Below, piece by piece: positions 48,772 to 57,034 of a DNA stretch of 64,000 nucleotides. The DNA is taken from NCBI GenBank assembly GCA_046350055.1, contig JAXMBC010000001.1, positions 5,332,001 to 5,396,000 of the forward strand, in the 5' to 3' direction. The position numbers and the translations under genes are program-made. The first letter of the stretch is position 1. Every line of letters starts with the position of its first letter. Source of the DNA: JAEUIE01 sp046350055. GTDB taxonomy: Bacteria; Planctomycetota; Planctomycetia; Gemmatales; HRBIN36. Under the pieces are notes generated by a model, which was given only the letters and a program-made list of their open reading frames with translations, searched no databases and had not been told where the DNA came from.

Positions 48772-50997
48772 CTATCGCCCTCGCGGTTCCACACCCAGCA
48801 GATGCCTCACGAAGAAATCCTGCCGACGACGAACTAAATAGGGCCCTTCGCCGATGCTGTGCCCGGCGCCGGGGACGATGATGAAGTCGAAGTCCTTGTT
48901 GGCCTTGATGAGGGCGTTCACCACCTGCATCGTCGAAGAGGGATCGACGTTGCGGTCGAGTTCTCCGACGGTGAGGAGCAGCTTGCCCTGCAGGCGATGG
49001 GCCTGGGTGACGTTCGACTGATCGGCGTAGTGGGGGCCGATGGGCCAGCTCATCCACAACTCGTTCCACCATATCTTGTCCATGCGGTTATCGTGGCAGC
49101 CACAGTCGGCAGCGCCGGCGTGGTAGAAGTCGCCATGCATGAGCAACCCGCGGAGGGCGTTCTGTCCGCCGGCGGATCCACCGTAGAGGCCGACGCGGGT
49201 GAGGTCCATCTCGGGGTGATTCGCAGCGGCGGCCTTGATCCAGGCGATGCGGTCGGGAAAGCCGGCATCGCCGAGGTTCTTCCAGCAGACATCGCGGAAG
49301 GCCTTCGAACGCTGCGACGTTCCCATGCCATCGATCTGCACGACGATGAAGCCGAGTTCGACGAGGGCCTGCAGGCGGTAGTAAGGACGGAAGTCCTTGG
49401 GGACGAAGGCATCCTGCGGCCCAGCGTAAATCTGCTCGATGACGGGATATTTCTTCTGGGGGTCGAAGTTGCTGGGGCGGAAGATGAGGCCGTAGATCGG
49501 CGTCTTGCCATCACGCCCGGGGGCAACGAAGCGCTGCGGTGGTTTCCAGCCCAGGGCTTCGAGGGGCTTGAGGTCGCATTTTTCCAGTTCGGCGACCAGG
49601 TTGCCATCCACGGCGGAACGAATGTTGGTGATCGGAGCGAGATCAACGCGAGAACTGGTATCGACGTAGAACTCCCCCGTCGGTGAGAGTTCGGTGGCAT
49701 GGCTGGCATCACTGGCGCTGAGGAACGTCAGCCCGGAGCCATCGTAGTGGACGCGGCCGAGGTGAAGCTGATACGGGTCCTGCTCGGCGTAGCAGCCGCC
49801 ACAGGTAAACCAGATGACCTTCTTCGCATCGTCGGCCTTGAGTACACGGCGGACAACCCAGTCACCCCGGGTCAGCTGCTTCTTCACCTCGCCCTTCTGC
49901 GTATCCATCAGGTAGAGGTGGTTCCAGCCATCGCGTTCCGACATCCAGATTGCATCGATGGAGCCGTCGATACGCTTGAGGAAGAACTTGCCGTTGTATT
50001 CGACGAAGGTCCTGCTCTCTTCGTTGATGGCGGTGGTGACGGTAGCCTTGGTGGGATCGAGGGCGAGCAATCGCAGCACCTGGTGGCCACGCTGGTTGTA
50101 GAGGAAGGTGAATCGAGAGCTGTCCTTGTCCCAGGAATATTGCGTGAGGCTGTAGGGGTTGGGGAAGAGCTTGTTGTCGATCCTGGTGAGCTTCTTCGAG
50201 GCCAGTTCGAAGAGGAAGAGGGTGGGCTTGGCGACGTCGTCGCCAGGCTTGAGGTACTGTGTATCGAACGTGCGAGGTTGCACCTGGCTGGCAGGTGACG
50301 ATTCGACATACGTGACCTTGTGTTCCTGGGCCGGTTTCACCCGCAGCAGCACGGCCCATTTGGAATCAGGTGACCAGTAGAACTGCGAGACGAAGGGCTC
50401 GGCGGCCGTGCCTTCCCTCGTGAGCTTCTCTTCGACTTCCGTCTTGCGATGAATCAGGACAACATTGTGGTCTTTCACGCTGAGTCGCCATTGGCCATTG
50501 AGGGAGTTGGCACGTGCATTCGGGCTGGCGAGCCTGAAAGGCCATGTCGATGGTGTCTGCGCGATAATACCACTGTATTTCTCGAGCGTGTTAGCCACGG
50601 GATCGAACTCGTAGCGGGTGTTGCTGACGGTGAAGTAGAGTAGCTTTCCATTGTTGCTGGATTCGATCTCAGTAAAGGGAAGCTTGCTGGCATCGACTGG
50701 CTTCTTGAGCAGCCTGGCAAGTTCCACAGCGAGCCTGTCGTGATCGAAGGCATCAGACTTGACGGCGGTCTTGAGATCGACCTTGAGGAACCGTGAGGCA
50801 TTGCCGGGACGTTGCTGGCGGTAGTAGGCGTGCAGGCCATCTGCTGACCAGGTGACGCGGGGGCGGGTGTTGAGCACTTTGCCCGTGTACTGTTCGGCCA
50901 GGCCGCTGCTGCGAGCGTAGTCAGCTTTCGTCCCCTGAGCCTGAATGACAGATACCTGCAGCAACATCACGATGAAGGGTGACAACCAGCGATTCAT
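48772..50997 (-). CDS. S9 prolyl oligopeptidase / dipeptidyl peptidase IV-like
   Basis: This is a 741-residue exported peptidase. The signal peptide is MNRWLSPFIVMLLQVSVIQAQ. A DPPIV-type beta-propeller covers about 60-470. The alpha/beta hydrolase domain has nucleophile Ser in GLYGGSAGGQ, Asp in GELDRNVDP and His in GAGHSIGE. It is likely periplasmic and cleaves short peptides after proline. It converges on the DHH gene with a 13-nt gap. The context fits peptide scavenging with the S9, M28 and M1-like enzymes of this window. Confidence 0.92.
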   Translation of the reverse strand: MNRWLSPFIVMLLQVSVIQAQGTKADYARSSGLAEQYTGKVLNTRPRVTWSADGLHAYYRQQRPGNASRFLKVDLKTAVKSDAFDHDRLAVELARLLKKPVDASKLPFTEIESSNNGKLLYFTVSNTRYEFDPVANTLEKYSGIIAQTPSTWPFRLASPNARANSLNGQWRLSVKDHNVVLIHRKTEVEEKLTREGTAAEPFVSQFYWSPDSKWAVLLRVKPAQEHKVTYVESSPASQVQPRTFDTQYLKPGDDVAKPTLFLFELASKKLTRIDNKLFPNPYSLTQYSWDKDSSRFTFLYNQRGHQVLRLLALDPTKATVTTAINEESRTFVEYNGKFFLKRIDGSIDAIWMSERDGWNHLYLMDTQKGEVKKQLTRGDWVVRRVLKADDAKKVIWFTCGGCYAEQDPYQLHLGRVHYDGSGLTFLSASDASHATELSPTGEFYVDTSSRVDLAPITNIRSAVDGNLVAELEKCDLKPLEALGWKPPQRFVAPGRDGKTPIYGLIFRPSNFDPQKKYPVIEQIYAGPQDAFVPKDFRPYYRLQALVELGFIVVQIDGMGTSQRSKAFRDVCWKNLGDAGFPDRIAWIKAAAANHPEMDLTRVGLYGGSAGGQNALRGLLMHGDFYHAGAADCGCHDNRMDKIWWNELWMSWPIGPHYADQSNVTQAHRLQGKLLLTVGELDRNVDPSSTMQVVNALIKANKDFDFIIVPGAGHSIGEGPYLVRRRQDFFVRHLLGVEPRGR

Positions 50998-51151
50998 GCA
51001 GAGACTCGTGAAAGATGGGGTTTAGTTCGGAACGATCCACATGATGAATGGAGTGCTGCCGATGTGCAACAACATTCCAGCCATGGATCACAGATCGATG
51101 AATGCGCAGTCCATGCATAGAGTGTCTTGGTGATGCATGAGGGAGACGCTG

Positions 51152-51511
51152 ATGCACAAGGTGAATCTCGCAGAGAAGTTTGCCCAGATCAACGATTACT
51201 GGAATCCACGCATCGCCGGCGAACTGAATGGTCAGCAGGTGAAGCTGGTGAAGTTTCAGGGCGAATTCGTCTGGCACCACCACGACCATGAAGACGAGTT
51301 GTTCCTTGTCATTGCTGGCAGTTTCCGCATGGAGTTCCGCGACCACACGGTGGAACTGCAACCCGGCGAATTCCTCATCGTCCCACGAGGCGTGGAACAT
51401 CGCCCGGTGGCGACGCAGGAAGTTCAAGTACTTCTCTTTGAACCGGCTAGCACCTTGAACACGGGAAATGTCAGCAACGAGCGCACGGTGGCACACCTGC
51501 AAAAGGTGTAA
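51152..51511 (+). CDS. Cupin domain protein
   Basis: This is a 119-residue single cupin. The metal ligands lie in VWHHHDHEDELFLV (motif 1) and PRGVEHRPV (motif 2). Small cupins of this form bind metals and may act as mannose-6-phosphate-isomerase-like or dioxygenase proteins; the substrate cannot be deduced. The ATG at 51152 has GGGAG 7-8 nt upstream. It is divergent from the peptidase gene. Confidence 0.85.
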   Translation: MHKVNLAEKFAQINDYWNPRIAGELNGQQVKLVKFQGEFVWHHHDHEDELFLVIAGSFRMEFRDHTVELQPGEFLIVPRGVEHRPVATQEVQVLLFEPASTLNTGNVSNERTVAHLQKV

Positions 51512-52001
51512 CAGAGAAACTGAGGACAATTTGCTTCATCACAATGAGCAGATGCTGGAATTGCCTCCTCCCTAAGCTAAATTCTTCGCAAGTTACCACG
51601 CCGTGAGGCCGATAGAGAAATTGGGGAAGTCTTGTCAATTCATGCTGGCAGCAACCGTCCGCGCTGCCTGAAGTTGACAGGCGTTTACACAGAGTGTTAA
51701 CGCTGGTTAGCGCCATGGTCTTGGCTAGTGGTTTCCCGGCTTCACTGGTTTCGCTGTGCTGGAGAGACTAAGCGACTTAACTCATTGGTTTTGCCAAGGT
51801 TAAGATGCCAGCCTGCTCCAGTTTGTCAGCTTTCCCCGTTAAGTGGAACTCTGGCACAGAAACTGCGTAGTGAATTCTGATGGCTGTGCAGTGGGAGTTA
51901 CGTGTCCACTCCAGCTTGCTGTCCTACGGATTGGGATTGCAAGTTACTGCATGGTTGGTTATTACGGGGGTCATGTGTTTCTGACAGGAGGTCTGGTGCA
52001 C
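51512..52001. other. 490-bp region upstream of the pilin-like gene
   Basis: No sound open frame; the track of stop codons is dense. It holds the sigma-54-like site at 51852-51866 and about 135 nt of leader before the pilin start. The rest is unexplained. Confidence 0.3.
51852..51866 (+). promoter_or_regulatory. Sigma-54-like promoter
   Basis: TGGCAC-AGAAA-CTGC has the GG-N10-GC spacing of the -24/-12 element. It is about 140 nt before the ATG of a pilin-like gene, and pilin genes are frequent RpoN targets. The -12 box is CTGCG rather than TTGCW. No activator site is identified. Confidence 0.4.
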
Positions 52002-52322
52002 ATGCGGAATTTCATGTCGAAGTTGTGGAATGATGATCGTGGCGCCCTGATCGCTACCGAGTGGGTGTTTGTCTCCACGATCATGGTCATCGGCGTTGTA
52101 GCTGGCCTCAAGTCAGTGCAGCAGGCCGTCGTGACTGAAATGGAAGACCTGGCTAACGCCGTGGGCTCGCTGAGCCAGTCCTACACGTTCTCCGGAACGA
52201 GTGGCTGTGCCGCTTCCACGACAGGCAGTCGCTATCAGGATGCGGTACACACCGTCAACCTGATCAGCAATGCCCAGGTATTCAACGATGCAGCCGGTGC
52301 TTCTTCGGTTTGCCCTGACTAA
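52002..52322 (+). CDS. Flp-type pilin-like protein
   Basis: This 106-residue protein starts MRNFMSKLWNDDRGALIATE, with a short basic leader, then a hydrophobic helix (WVFVSTIMVIGVVAGLKSV), the class-III/Flp prepilin pattern in which cleavage precedes a helix with Glu at +5. The tail has Ser/Thr residues and two cysteines. The N-terminal motif DDRGALIATEWVFV is common in planctomycete genomes. GGAGG precedes the ATG with 10-nt spacing. No pilus assembly genes are nearby. Confidence 0.7.
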   Translation: MRNFMSKLWNDDRGALIATEWVFVSTIMVIGVVAGLKSVQQAVVTEMEDLANAVGSLSQSYTFSGTSGCAASTTGSRYQDAVHTVNLISNAQVFNDAAGASSVCPD

Positions 52323-52345
52323 ATCAGCCTAACACCCGACCTCCC

Positions 52346-52368
52346 GTGGCGTTCCCCTGGAATGCCAC
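52346..52368 (+). terminator. Terminator after the pilin-like gene
   Basis: GTGGCGTTCC and GGAATGCCAC form a 10-bp stem (one G-U) with a 3-nt loop, followed by TTT. Confidence 0.5.
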
Positions 52369-52583
52369 TTTAGGTGGACACGTTTGTGCTCACGCTACGC
52401 CCGCGACTCTTCGCGGGCTGAATGCGTTTCCATGCTAAGTTTTTACTGTTAATCTGCACCGACAATGCCGTCCCTGCCGCTCCTAACGCCTGTTCCCGGC
52501 AAACTTCTCCTGTCCCGTAGACCTTTCCGAGTGACAAGACTCTAACGACTAGGGAAGATAAACCACATCATTGCTTTGGCAGG

Positions 52584-53858
52584 ATGTGGACTATGCTGGC
52601 GTTTCTCACTCTGGCCCTGACTCTCCAGGCTGATTGCCCCGACTGCGGCCCGGTTCGAGATGTGGATCCACCCGTGGTAGCGCTGCGGGTACTTGCACCT
52701 CAAAAGGGCAATGCCACCGGCACGCTCACCTACCAGGTGGTACTGACCAACCGTGCCACCGCCAAGGCTTTCGATGTCAAAGTAAAGCTCGACCTTCCCG
52801 ACAAGACCACACTCGTCAGCAGCAGCGTCAATCCCGACAAGCAGCAGAACACCCTGGTCTGGAACATTGGCACCATGCCCGGCGAGTGCCAGCGTCGATT
52901 CGATGTAACCCTGAAGACCACCAGCGAAGGCCCGATCGATGCCTGTTTCCGGGTTTCCTATGAACACGGTGTCTGCGTCACGACCACTGCAGCCTGTAAA
53001 CCGTCGGGCAAGGATGAGGAAAAGCTGCCTCCGCCGAAAGTGGCCGGGCAGCTCAGCGTGCAGAAGATTGCTCCCGCCCGCCAGGGGATGGGTACGCCTA
53101 TTCTTTACAGTATCACCGTAACGAATACCGGCCGCATTCCTGTGCAGGCTGTCGAGCTGGAAGATCTGTTCCCGGCCAATGCCGTCTATGTACAAGGCAG
53201 CGCCGATAACAACGGCCAACTGCAAGGCCCCGAAAGCAAGAAGATGCAATGGCGGCTGGGAACGATGCTTCCCCAGGAGACTCGCACTGTCACCTTCAAG
53301 GTGCGGCCCATGCAGGTGGGGACATTTCTGAACGTCGCCAGCGCTCATGGCATCGATGGCGACGGCCAGCGGGTGCAAAGCCCGGACTCGACAGCCACCA
53401 CTGATGTCAGTGGCATGGCAACCATTTACATGGAAGTGAAGGATACGGTCGATCCGCTCTTCCTTGGCGGCTCGACCATGTACACGGTCCTGGTTCGCAA
53501 CACCGGTACTGCACCGGCAACGAGTATCCGACTGCTCGCTGAGATACCGCAGGGGATGAGTGTCAGCCGCATCGGGCCGTCTCAGGAAGCCGACGCTTCG
53601 GGCTACCGTTCGGGAGAGCAGCGGGTGCAGTTCGCTTCATTCAACTTGCAGCCAAAGGCGGAGAAGGTCTTTACGATTGAAGTGAAAGCCGAGCGGGCCG
53701 CGCTCTTCCGTTTCCGTACCACGCTCACGGCGGACATGCTGGATCCGACCAAACCACCGCTGATGGAAGAAGAGACAACGACGGTGGTGAATGAGCGACC
53801 ACCCGATTCGCAAACCAGGCTCGATGTCAAGCCGCTGGATCAATTGGCCAAAAAGTAG
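52584..53858 (+). CDS. Exported DUF11/OmcB-type repeat protein
   Basis: This is a 424-residue protein with a short signal peptide (WTMLAFLTLALTLQADC). Three repeated Ig-like domains follow, each with the DUF11 pattern: LTYQVVLTNRATAKAFDVKV, LYSITVTNTGRIPVQAVELE and MYTVLVRNTGTAPATSIRLL. These are common in planctomycete and chlamydial envelope proteins. It may be structural in the cell wall. Its stop codon TAG is the first three bases of the palindrome at 53855-53881. In-frame ATG at 52593 is an alternative start. Confidence 0.8.
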   Translation: MWTMLAFLTLALTLQADCPDCGPVRDVDPPVVALRVLAPQKGNATGTLTYQVVLTNRATAKAFDVKVKLDLPDKTTLVSSSVNPDKQQNTLVWNIGTMPGECQRRFDVTLKTTSEGPIDACFRVSYEHGVCVTTTAACKPSGKDEEKLPPPKVAGQLSVQKIAPARQGMGTPILYSITVTNTGRIPVQAVELEDLFPANAVYVQGSADNNGQLQGPESKKMQWRLGTMLPQETRTVTFKVRPMQVGTFLNVASAHGIDGDGQRVQSPDSTATTDVSGMATIYMEVKDTVDPLFLGGSTMYTVLVRNTGTAPATSIRLLAEIPQGMSVSRIGPSQEADASGYRSGEQRVQFASFNLQPKAEKVFTIEVKAERAALFRFRTTLTADMLDPTKPPLMEEETTTVVNERPPDSQTRLDVKPLDQLAKK

Positions 53859-53881
53859 ACGCGGCGAGTCGCCGCGTCTAC
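53855..53881. repeat. Short REP palindrome of family B, overlapping a stop codon
   Basis: TAGACGCGGC and GCCGCGTCTA form a perfect stem with loop GAGTC. The leading TAG is the stop codon of the DUF11 gene. It matches the ends of the 120-bp family B elements. Confidence 0.75.
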
Positions 53882-53890
53882 TGAAGCTCT

Positions 53891-53987
53891 GGCCGGTCTC
53901 CAGACCGAGCCAGACAGCCGACCGCAGGTCTCCCCTGCGAGAGCCTAATTTCCTTGCATGGGAGACTTGCGGTCAGCGGAGACCGGC
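53891..53987. repeat. Repeat family C, copy 1
   Basis: Outer inverted ends GCCGGTCTC / GAGACCGGC enclose inner arms GACCGCAGGTCTCCC / GGGAGACTTGCGGTC (one mismatch). A second copy is at 54877-54963; the two flank the gene at 54004-54750. Confidence 0.7.
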
Positions 53988-54003
53988 GAATCCTATCCGA
54001 TAG

Positions 54004-54750
54004 TCAGTCTGCTACGTCTCGCATAACATCCTCCATCGTTATTTCATTCTTCGGATCAATCACATTATTCATCTTCTGAAGTTTGATGGCAATCGGTCGC
54101 ATTTCAGGCGTTAGTAGTCCAGACCAATTGAGCGCCTTACAGGCCATGACTGCAGAAGTGATGTCGAAGTTGCTGTTGAAGGCGAGGTAAGTGACCAGCT
54201 CCTGATATTCTGCCACCAGGCCGTGTTCGGCGATGCATCTGAGTACCGACAGTTTTGACTGTTGTGAAGAGGTGCCCATGAAATAGTCGCGTAGTTGTGG
54301 AAGGTAGCGCTCTGTCAGCATTTTCGAATAAATCATACCGGTTTGCAGGAGATAATAGATGTTGGCATCCATTCTGTAATTCACATAATCCTGCACATTG
54401 ACATGGCAATGTTCGCAAAGCCTGTCAGCGATTCTGAAAATGTTGAAACCTGTGATATGCACAATATGACGAGCGCAGACCTGATTGAGCAAATGAAAGC
54501 GACTGCAAATATGCCCGTACGAGCCAATGAGGAGGTCGCGATGGATTGAGAATACCTCTCCAAAGGCAATAATAGCGTTTTCCAAATCGTCTGAGTATTC
54601 AGCATTGGAATATGCAAAGACATGATCAATTGCTGCCAGCAATCGGGCTCGACCATCCTGGTTTCTTGTCAATTGGGATAAATGTTCGTGATGCGATTCA
54701 GGGAGGTGCAATGTTTTTAGATCAAAAATATCGAAGTTGATGGATTCCAT
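54004..54750 (-). CDS. Protein of unknown function between family C repeats
   Basis: This is a 248-residue soluble, helical protein with several His and Cys (CEHCHVNVQDYV, RFHLLNQVCARHIVHI). I do not recognise a family; alpha-helical repeats of the HEAT/TPR type are possible. Base use is AT-richer than that of its neighbours. The ATG at 54750 follows GGAGAGAGAA. Repeats of family C flank it on both sides, which fits acquisition as a cassette or insertion of repeats at the ends of a transferred gene. Confidence 0.6.
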   Translation of the reverse strand: MESINFDIFDLKTLHLPESHHEHLSQLTRNQDGRARLLAAIDHVFAYSNAEYSDDLENAIIAFGEVFSIHRDLLIGSYGHICSRFHLLNQVCARHIVHITGFNIFRIADRLCEHCHVNVQDYVNYRMDANIYYLLQTGMIYSKMLTERYLPQLRDYFMGTSSQQSKLSVLRCIAEHGLVAEYQELVTYLAFNSNFDITSAVMACKALNWSGLLTPEMRPIAIKLQKMNNVIDPKNEITMEDVMRDVAD

Positions 54751-54876
54751 TTCTCTCTCCAAATTCAGTTTCCCTCAGTTGGTCGCCGTTGGTCTTCAAC
54801 AATCGCCAGAAACTCGCGAATGTTTTCCCTAGCCACTTCTTCCGTAACATGGATGAGTTTGATCTGGAGAATTCCA

Positions 54877-54963
54877 GCCGACCGTTGGTCTCCGCTGCGA
54901 GAGCTTCATGTCGTTGCAGGGGAGACCTTCGGTCAACGGAGTGGCACGGTCAGGAGACCGGCC
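54877..54963. repeat. Repeat family C, copy 2
   Basis: CCGACCGTTGGTCTCCGCTG and GGGGAGACCTTCGGTCAACG are near-inverted arms, and the end is GGAGACCGGCC. It shares the CTGCGAGAGC centre with the copy at 53891. A fragment is at 26069-26093. Confidence 0.7.
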
Positions 54964-54993
54964 ACAGCACGTGGAGACAGGCCAGAGCGGGGT

Positions 54994-56565
54994 CTACTTC
55001 TTCGTCTCTTCCTTCTTGCTCTCTTCTTTCTTGGTTTCTTCAGCCTTCCTGGCTTCCTCTTCCTTCTTCTTCTCCTCAGGCGTCTTCTTCTCGCGGCTCA
55101 GGAGTTCGGGAAGGTTAGCCACTCGCATGGCAATTGTGGCCATGACCTGCGAACCCTGGATCAGGTCGGGTTGGCGGGCCTTGTCCAGCGTGTCGCTCTG
55201 GGAGTGGTGGGTCAGCGTGTACTCGGCTGGGTCCTGGTGGAACGCGAAGCCGGGTACGCCTTTCCCTTCGAAAGGCAGGTGATCGGTGCCGCCTTGCGAG
55301 CCTGTCGTGACTTCGACATTCAGCTCCTTGAGCTGAGGCAGTTCCTTCGTCATGAAGTCCTTGATGGCATTGCGGCCTTGCAGAGGCAACCGAATGACTT
55401 TGCCGGTGCCGGTGTCATGCACGAGGGCCATCGAGATCTTGGGCAATTCATCCTTGTGGGTTTCGACATAGGCGCGGGAGCCATGCAGGCCCTGTTCCTC
55501 ACCGCTGAAGAGACAGAAGCGGATGGTGCGCTTGGGACGGATGCCTGCCTGAGCAAGCTTGCCCAGCACGCGGGCTGACTCGAGTACGACGGAGGTGCCT
55601 GTGCCGTTGTCGGTGGTGCCGGAAGCAAGGTCCCAGGAATCGATGTGGGCGCCGATCACGACGAACTCATCAGGCTTCTCGCTACCCTTGATTTCACCGA
55701 CAGTGTTGTAGACGGTGGCGGTTTCGGGAATGATCTTCGCTTCGATCTCCACTTCGATCTTCACCGGTGAAGCGTCCTTGCGGGTCACCAGGCGGTGAAG
55801 CAGGGCGTAATCGTCATGGGTCATGAAGACACTGGGAAGCGGATCGCCTGCTTCAGCCCGATTGCGGCCACCCCAGCTACCTGTCATGTTGAGCAGGCCG
55901 TGCGGCTTGGCGGAATCGGTGACCGTGCAAGCCACACCTTCAGCCCGCAGGAACTGGTCGACCGAACGAGCCATCTCACCGCCATCACCACCGGCGGGCG
56001 GACGACGGCGGGGCATGTTGGCAGGATCGCGCGGCTTGCCGATGTCAGAAATAGGACGAACATCAGCGGGTTGGTTCCGCATGACGATGGCATTCTTGAG
56101 CTTGCCTTTGTGCTTATTGAGAGCTTCCTGGCTGATGCCCTGGGGGATGAACACCACTTCGCCGGTGAGCTTCCCCGAAGTACCGGGAGTCCAGGCACGG
56201 GAGGCAACCGTCAGCCAGCGGGTATGGGGCTCAGTCATTTTCATGCGAGCGAAGCCACGCTCCCAGGTAGCAGGAATGGTGTAAGGTTCGAGCTTCACGT
56301 TCTCGAGGCCATAGCTCTTGAACTTTTCAGCTGCCCAGTCATTGGCTTTCTTCAGATTGGCCGACCCGGTCATACGCGGGCCGATGACGTCGCTGAGATG
56401 GGTCAGGTTCTTGAGGATTTCGTGATTGGCTTTGACTTCAGAAATGATCTGCTGATCGATCTCTTCCGCGGTCTTGCCCGCGATCTTTCCTTCCTCTGCG
56501 AGCGTGCTGCTCCAGAGGACAAGTGCTACGCTCATGCAGCACAAGGCTTTCCACACGGTTCTCAT
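54994..56565 (-). CDS. M28-family metallopeptidase
   Basis: This is a 523-residue exported peptidase. The signal peptide ends near STLAEEG. The M28 motifs are VIGAHIDSWDLASGTTDNGTG (His and Asp of the co-catalytic zinc site), FSGEEQGLHGS (Glu-Glu) and the later HDTGTGKV and TDHLPFEGKGVP. The M28 'carboxypeptidase Q-like' layout fits. The C-terminus is a long Lys/Glu-rich tail (KKKEEEARKAEETKKEE), probably disordered. GGAG precedes the ATG at 56565. It faces the repeats downstream. Confidence 0.9.
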   Translation of the reverse strand: MRTVWKALCCMSVALVLWSSTLAEEGKIAGKTAEEIDQQIISEVKANHEILKNLTHLSDVIGPRMTGSANLKKANDWAAEKFKSYGLENVKLEPYTIPATWERGFARMKMTEPHTRWLTVASRAWTPGTSGKLTGEVVFIPQGISQEALNKHKGKLKNAIVMRNQPADVRPISDIGKPRDPANMPRRRPPAGGDGGEMARSVDQFLRAEGVACTVTDSAKPHGLLNMTGSWGGRNRAEAGDPLPSVFMTHDDYALLHRLVTRKDASPVKIEVEIEAKIIPETATVYNTVGEIKGSEKPDEFVVIGAHIDSWDLASGTTDNGTGTSVVLESARVLGKLAQAGIRPKRTIRFCLFSGEEQGLHGSRAYVETHKDELPKISMALVHDTGTGKVIRLPLQGRNAIKDFMTKELPQLKELNVEVTTGSQGGTDHLPFEGKGVPGFAFHQDPAEYTLTHHSQSDTLDKARQPDLIQGSQVMATIAMRVANLPELLSREKKTPEEKKKEEEARKAEETKKEESKKEETKK

Positions 56566-56734
56566 CGAATGCTCTCCGAAAATACACAACAACACATCCA
56601 CTGGTGTAACGCATGCCAAAGCCAGATGCCAGAAGATAGCAGCTCTCTCATAGAGTTATCAGAATTATAATGGGAGCGATGTAACTGCCGATGAGTGGTG
56701 GTCATTCCTCGTAGCTTCTGTTTTCGCTTCTGCT

Positions 56735-57034
56735 ATGATGCCTGCTTTCCACTCGCAGAATCACATGCATCATTCCACGCATTCTGATGAAGTTCGCGAC
56801 CCGGTGGTCGAAGCCTACAACGCCCGCCTGGGTCTCTGGCTCTTTGCCCTGTATTCGCTGGCCTTCCTGGGCTTTGTGCTGCTTAATGCGCTCTGGCCTG
56901 CATCGATGGAGATGGTCGTTGTTGCAGGGTTGAACCTCGCCATCACCTACGGCTTTGGATTGATCCTGGGAGCCTTTGTCCTCGCTCTCGTTTACGCCAG
57001 TTGTTGCCGGGTGCCTCAGGCGGGGGCGCGATGA
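56735..57034 (+). CDS. DUF485 membrane protein
   Basis: This 99-residue protein has two hydrophobic helices (ARLGLWLFALYSLAFLGFVL and the one ending VLALVYASCCR). DUF485 proteins are encoded directly before ActP-type symporters. Its stop overlaps the next start (ATGA at 57031), so they are translationally coupled. Several upstream in-frame ATGs make the start uncertain; 56735 is used. Confidence 0.85.
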   Translation: MMPAFHSQNHMHHSTHSDEVRDPVVEAYNARLGLWLFALYSLAFLGFVLLNALWPASMEMVVVAGLNLAITYGFGLILGAFVLALVYASCCRVPQAGAR

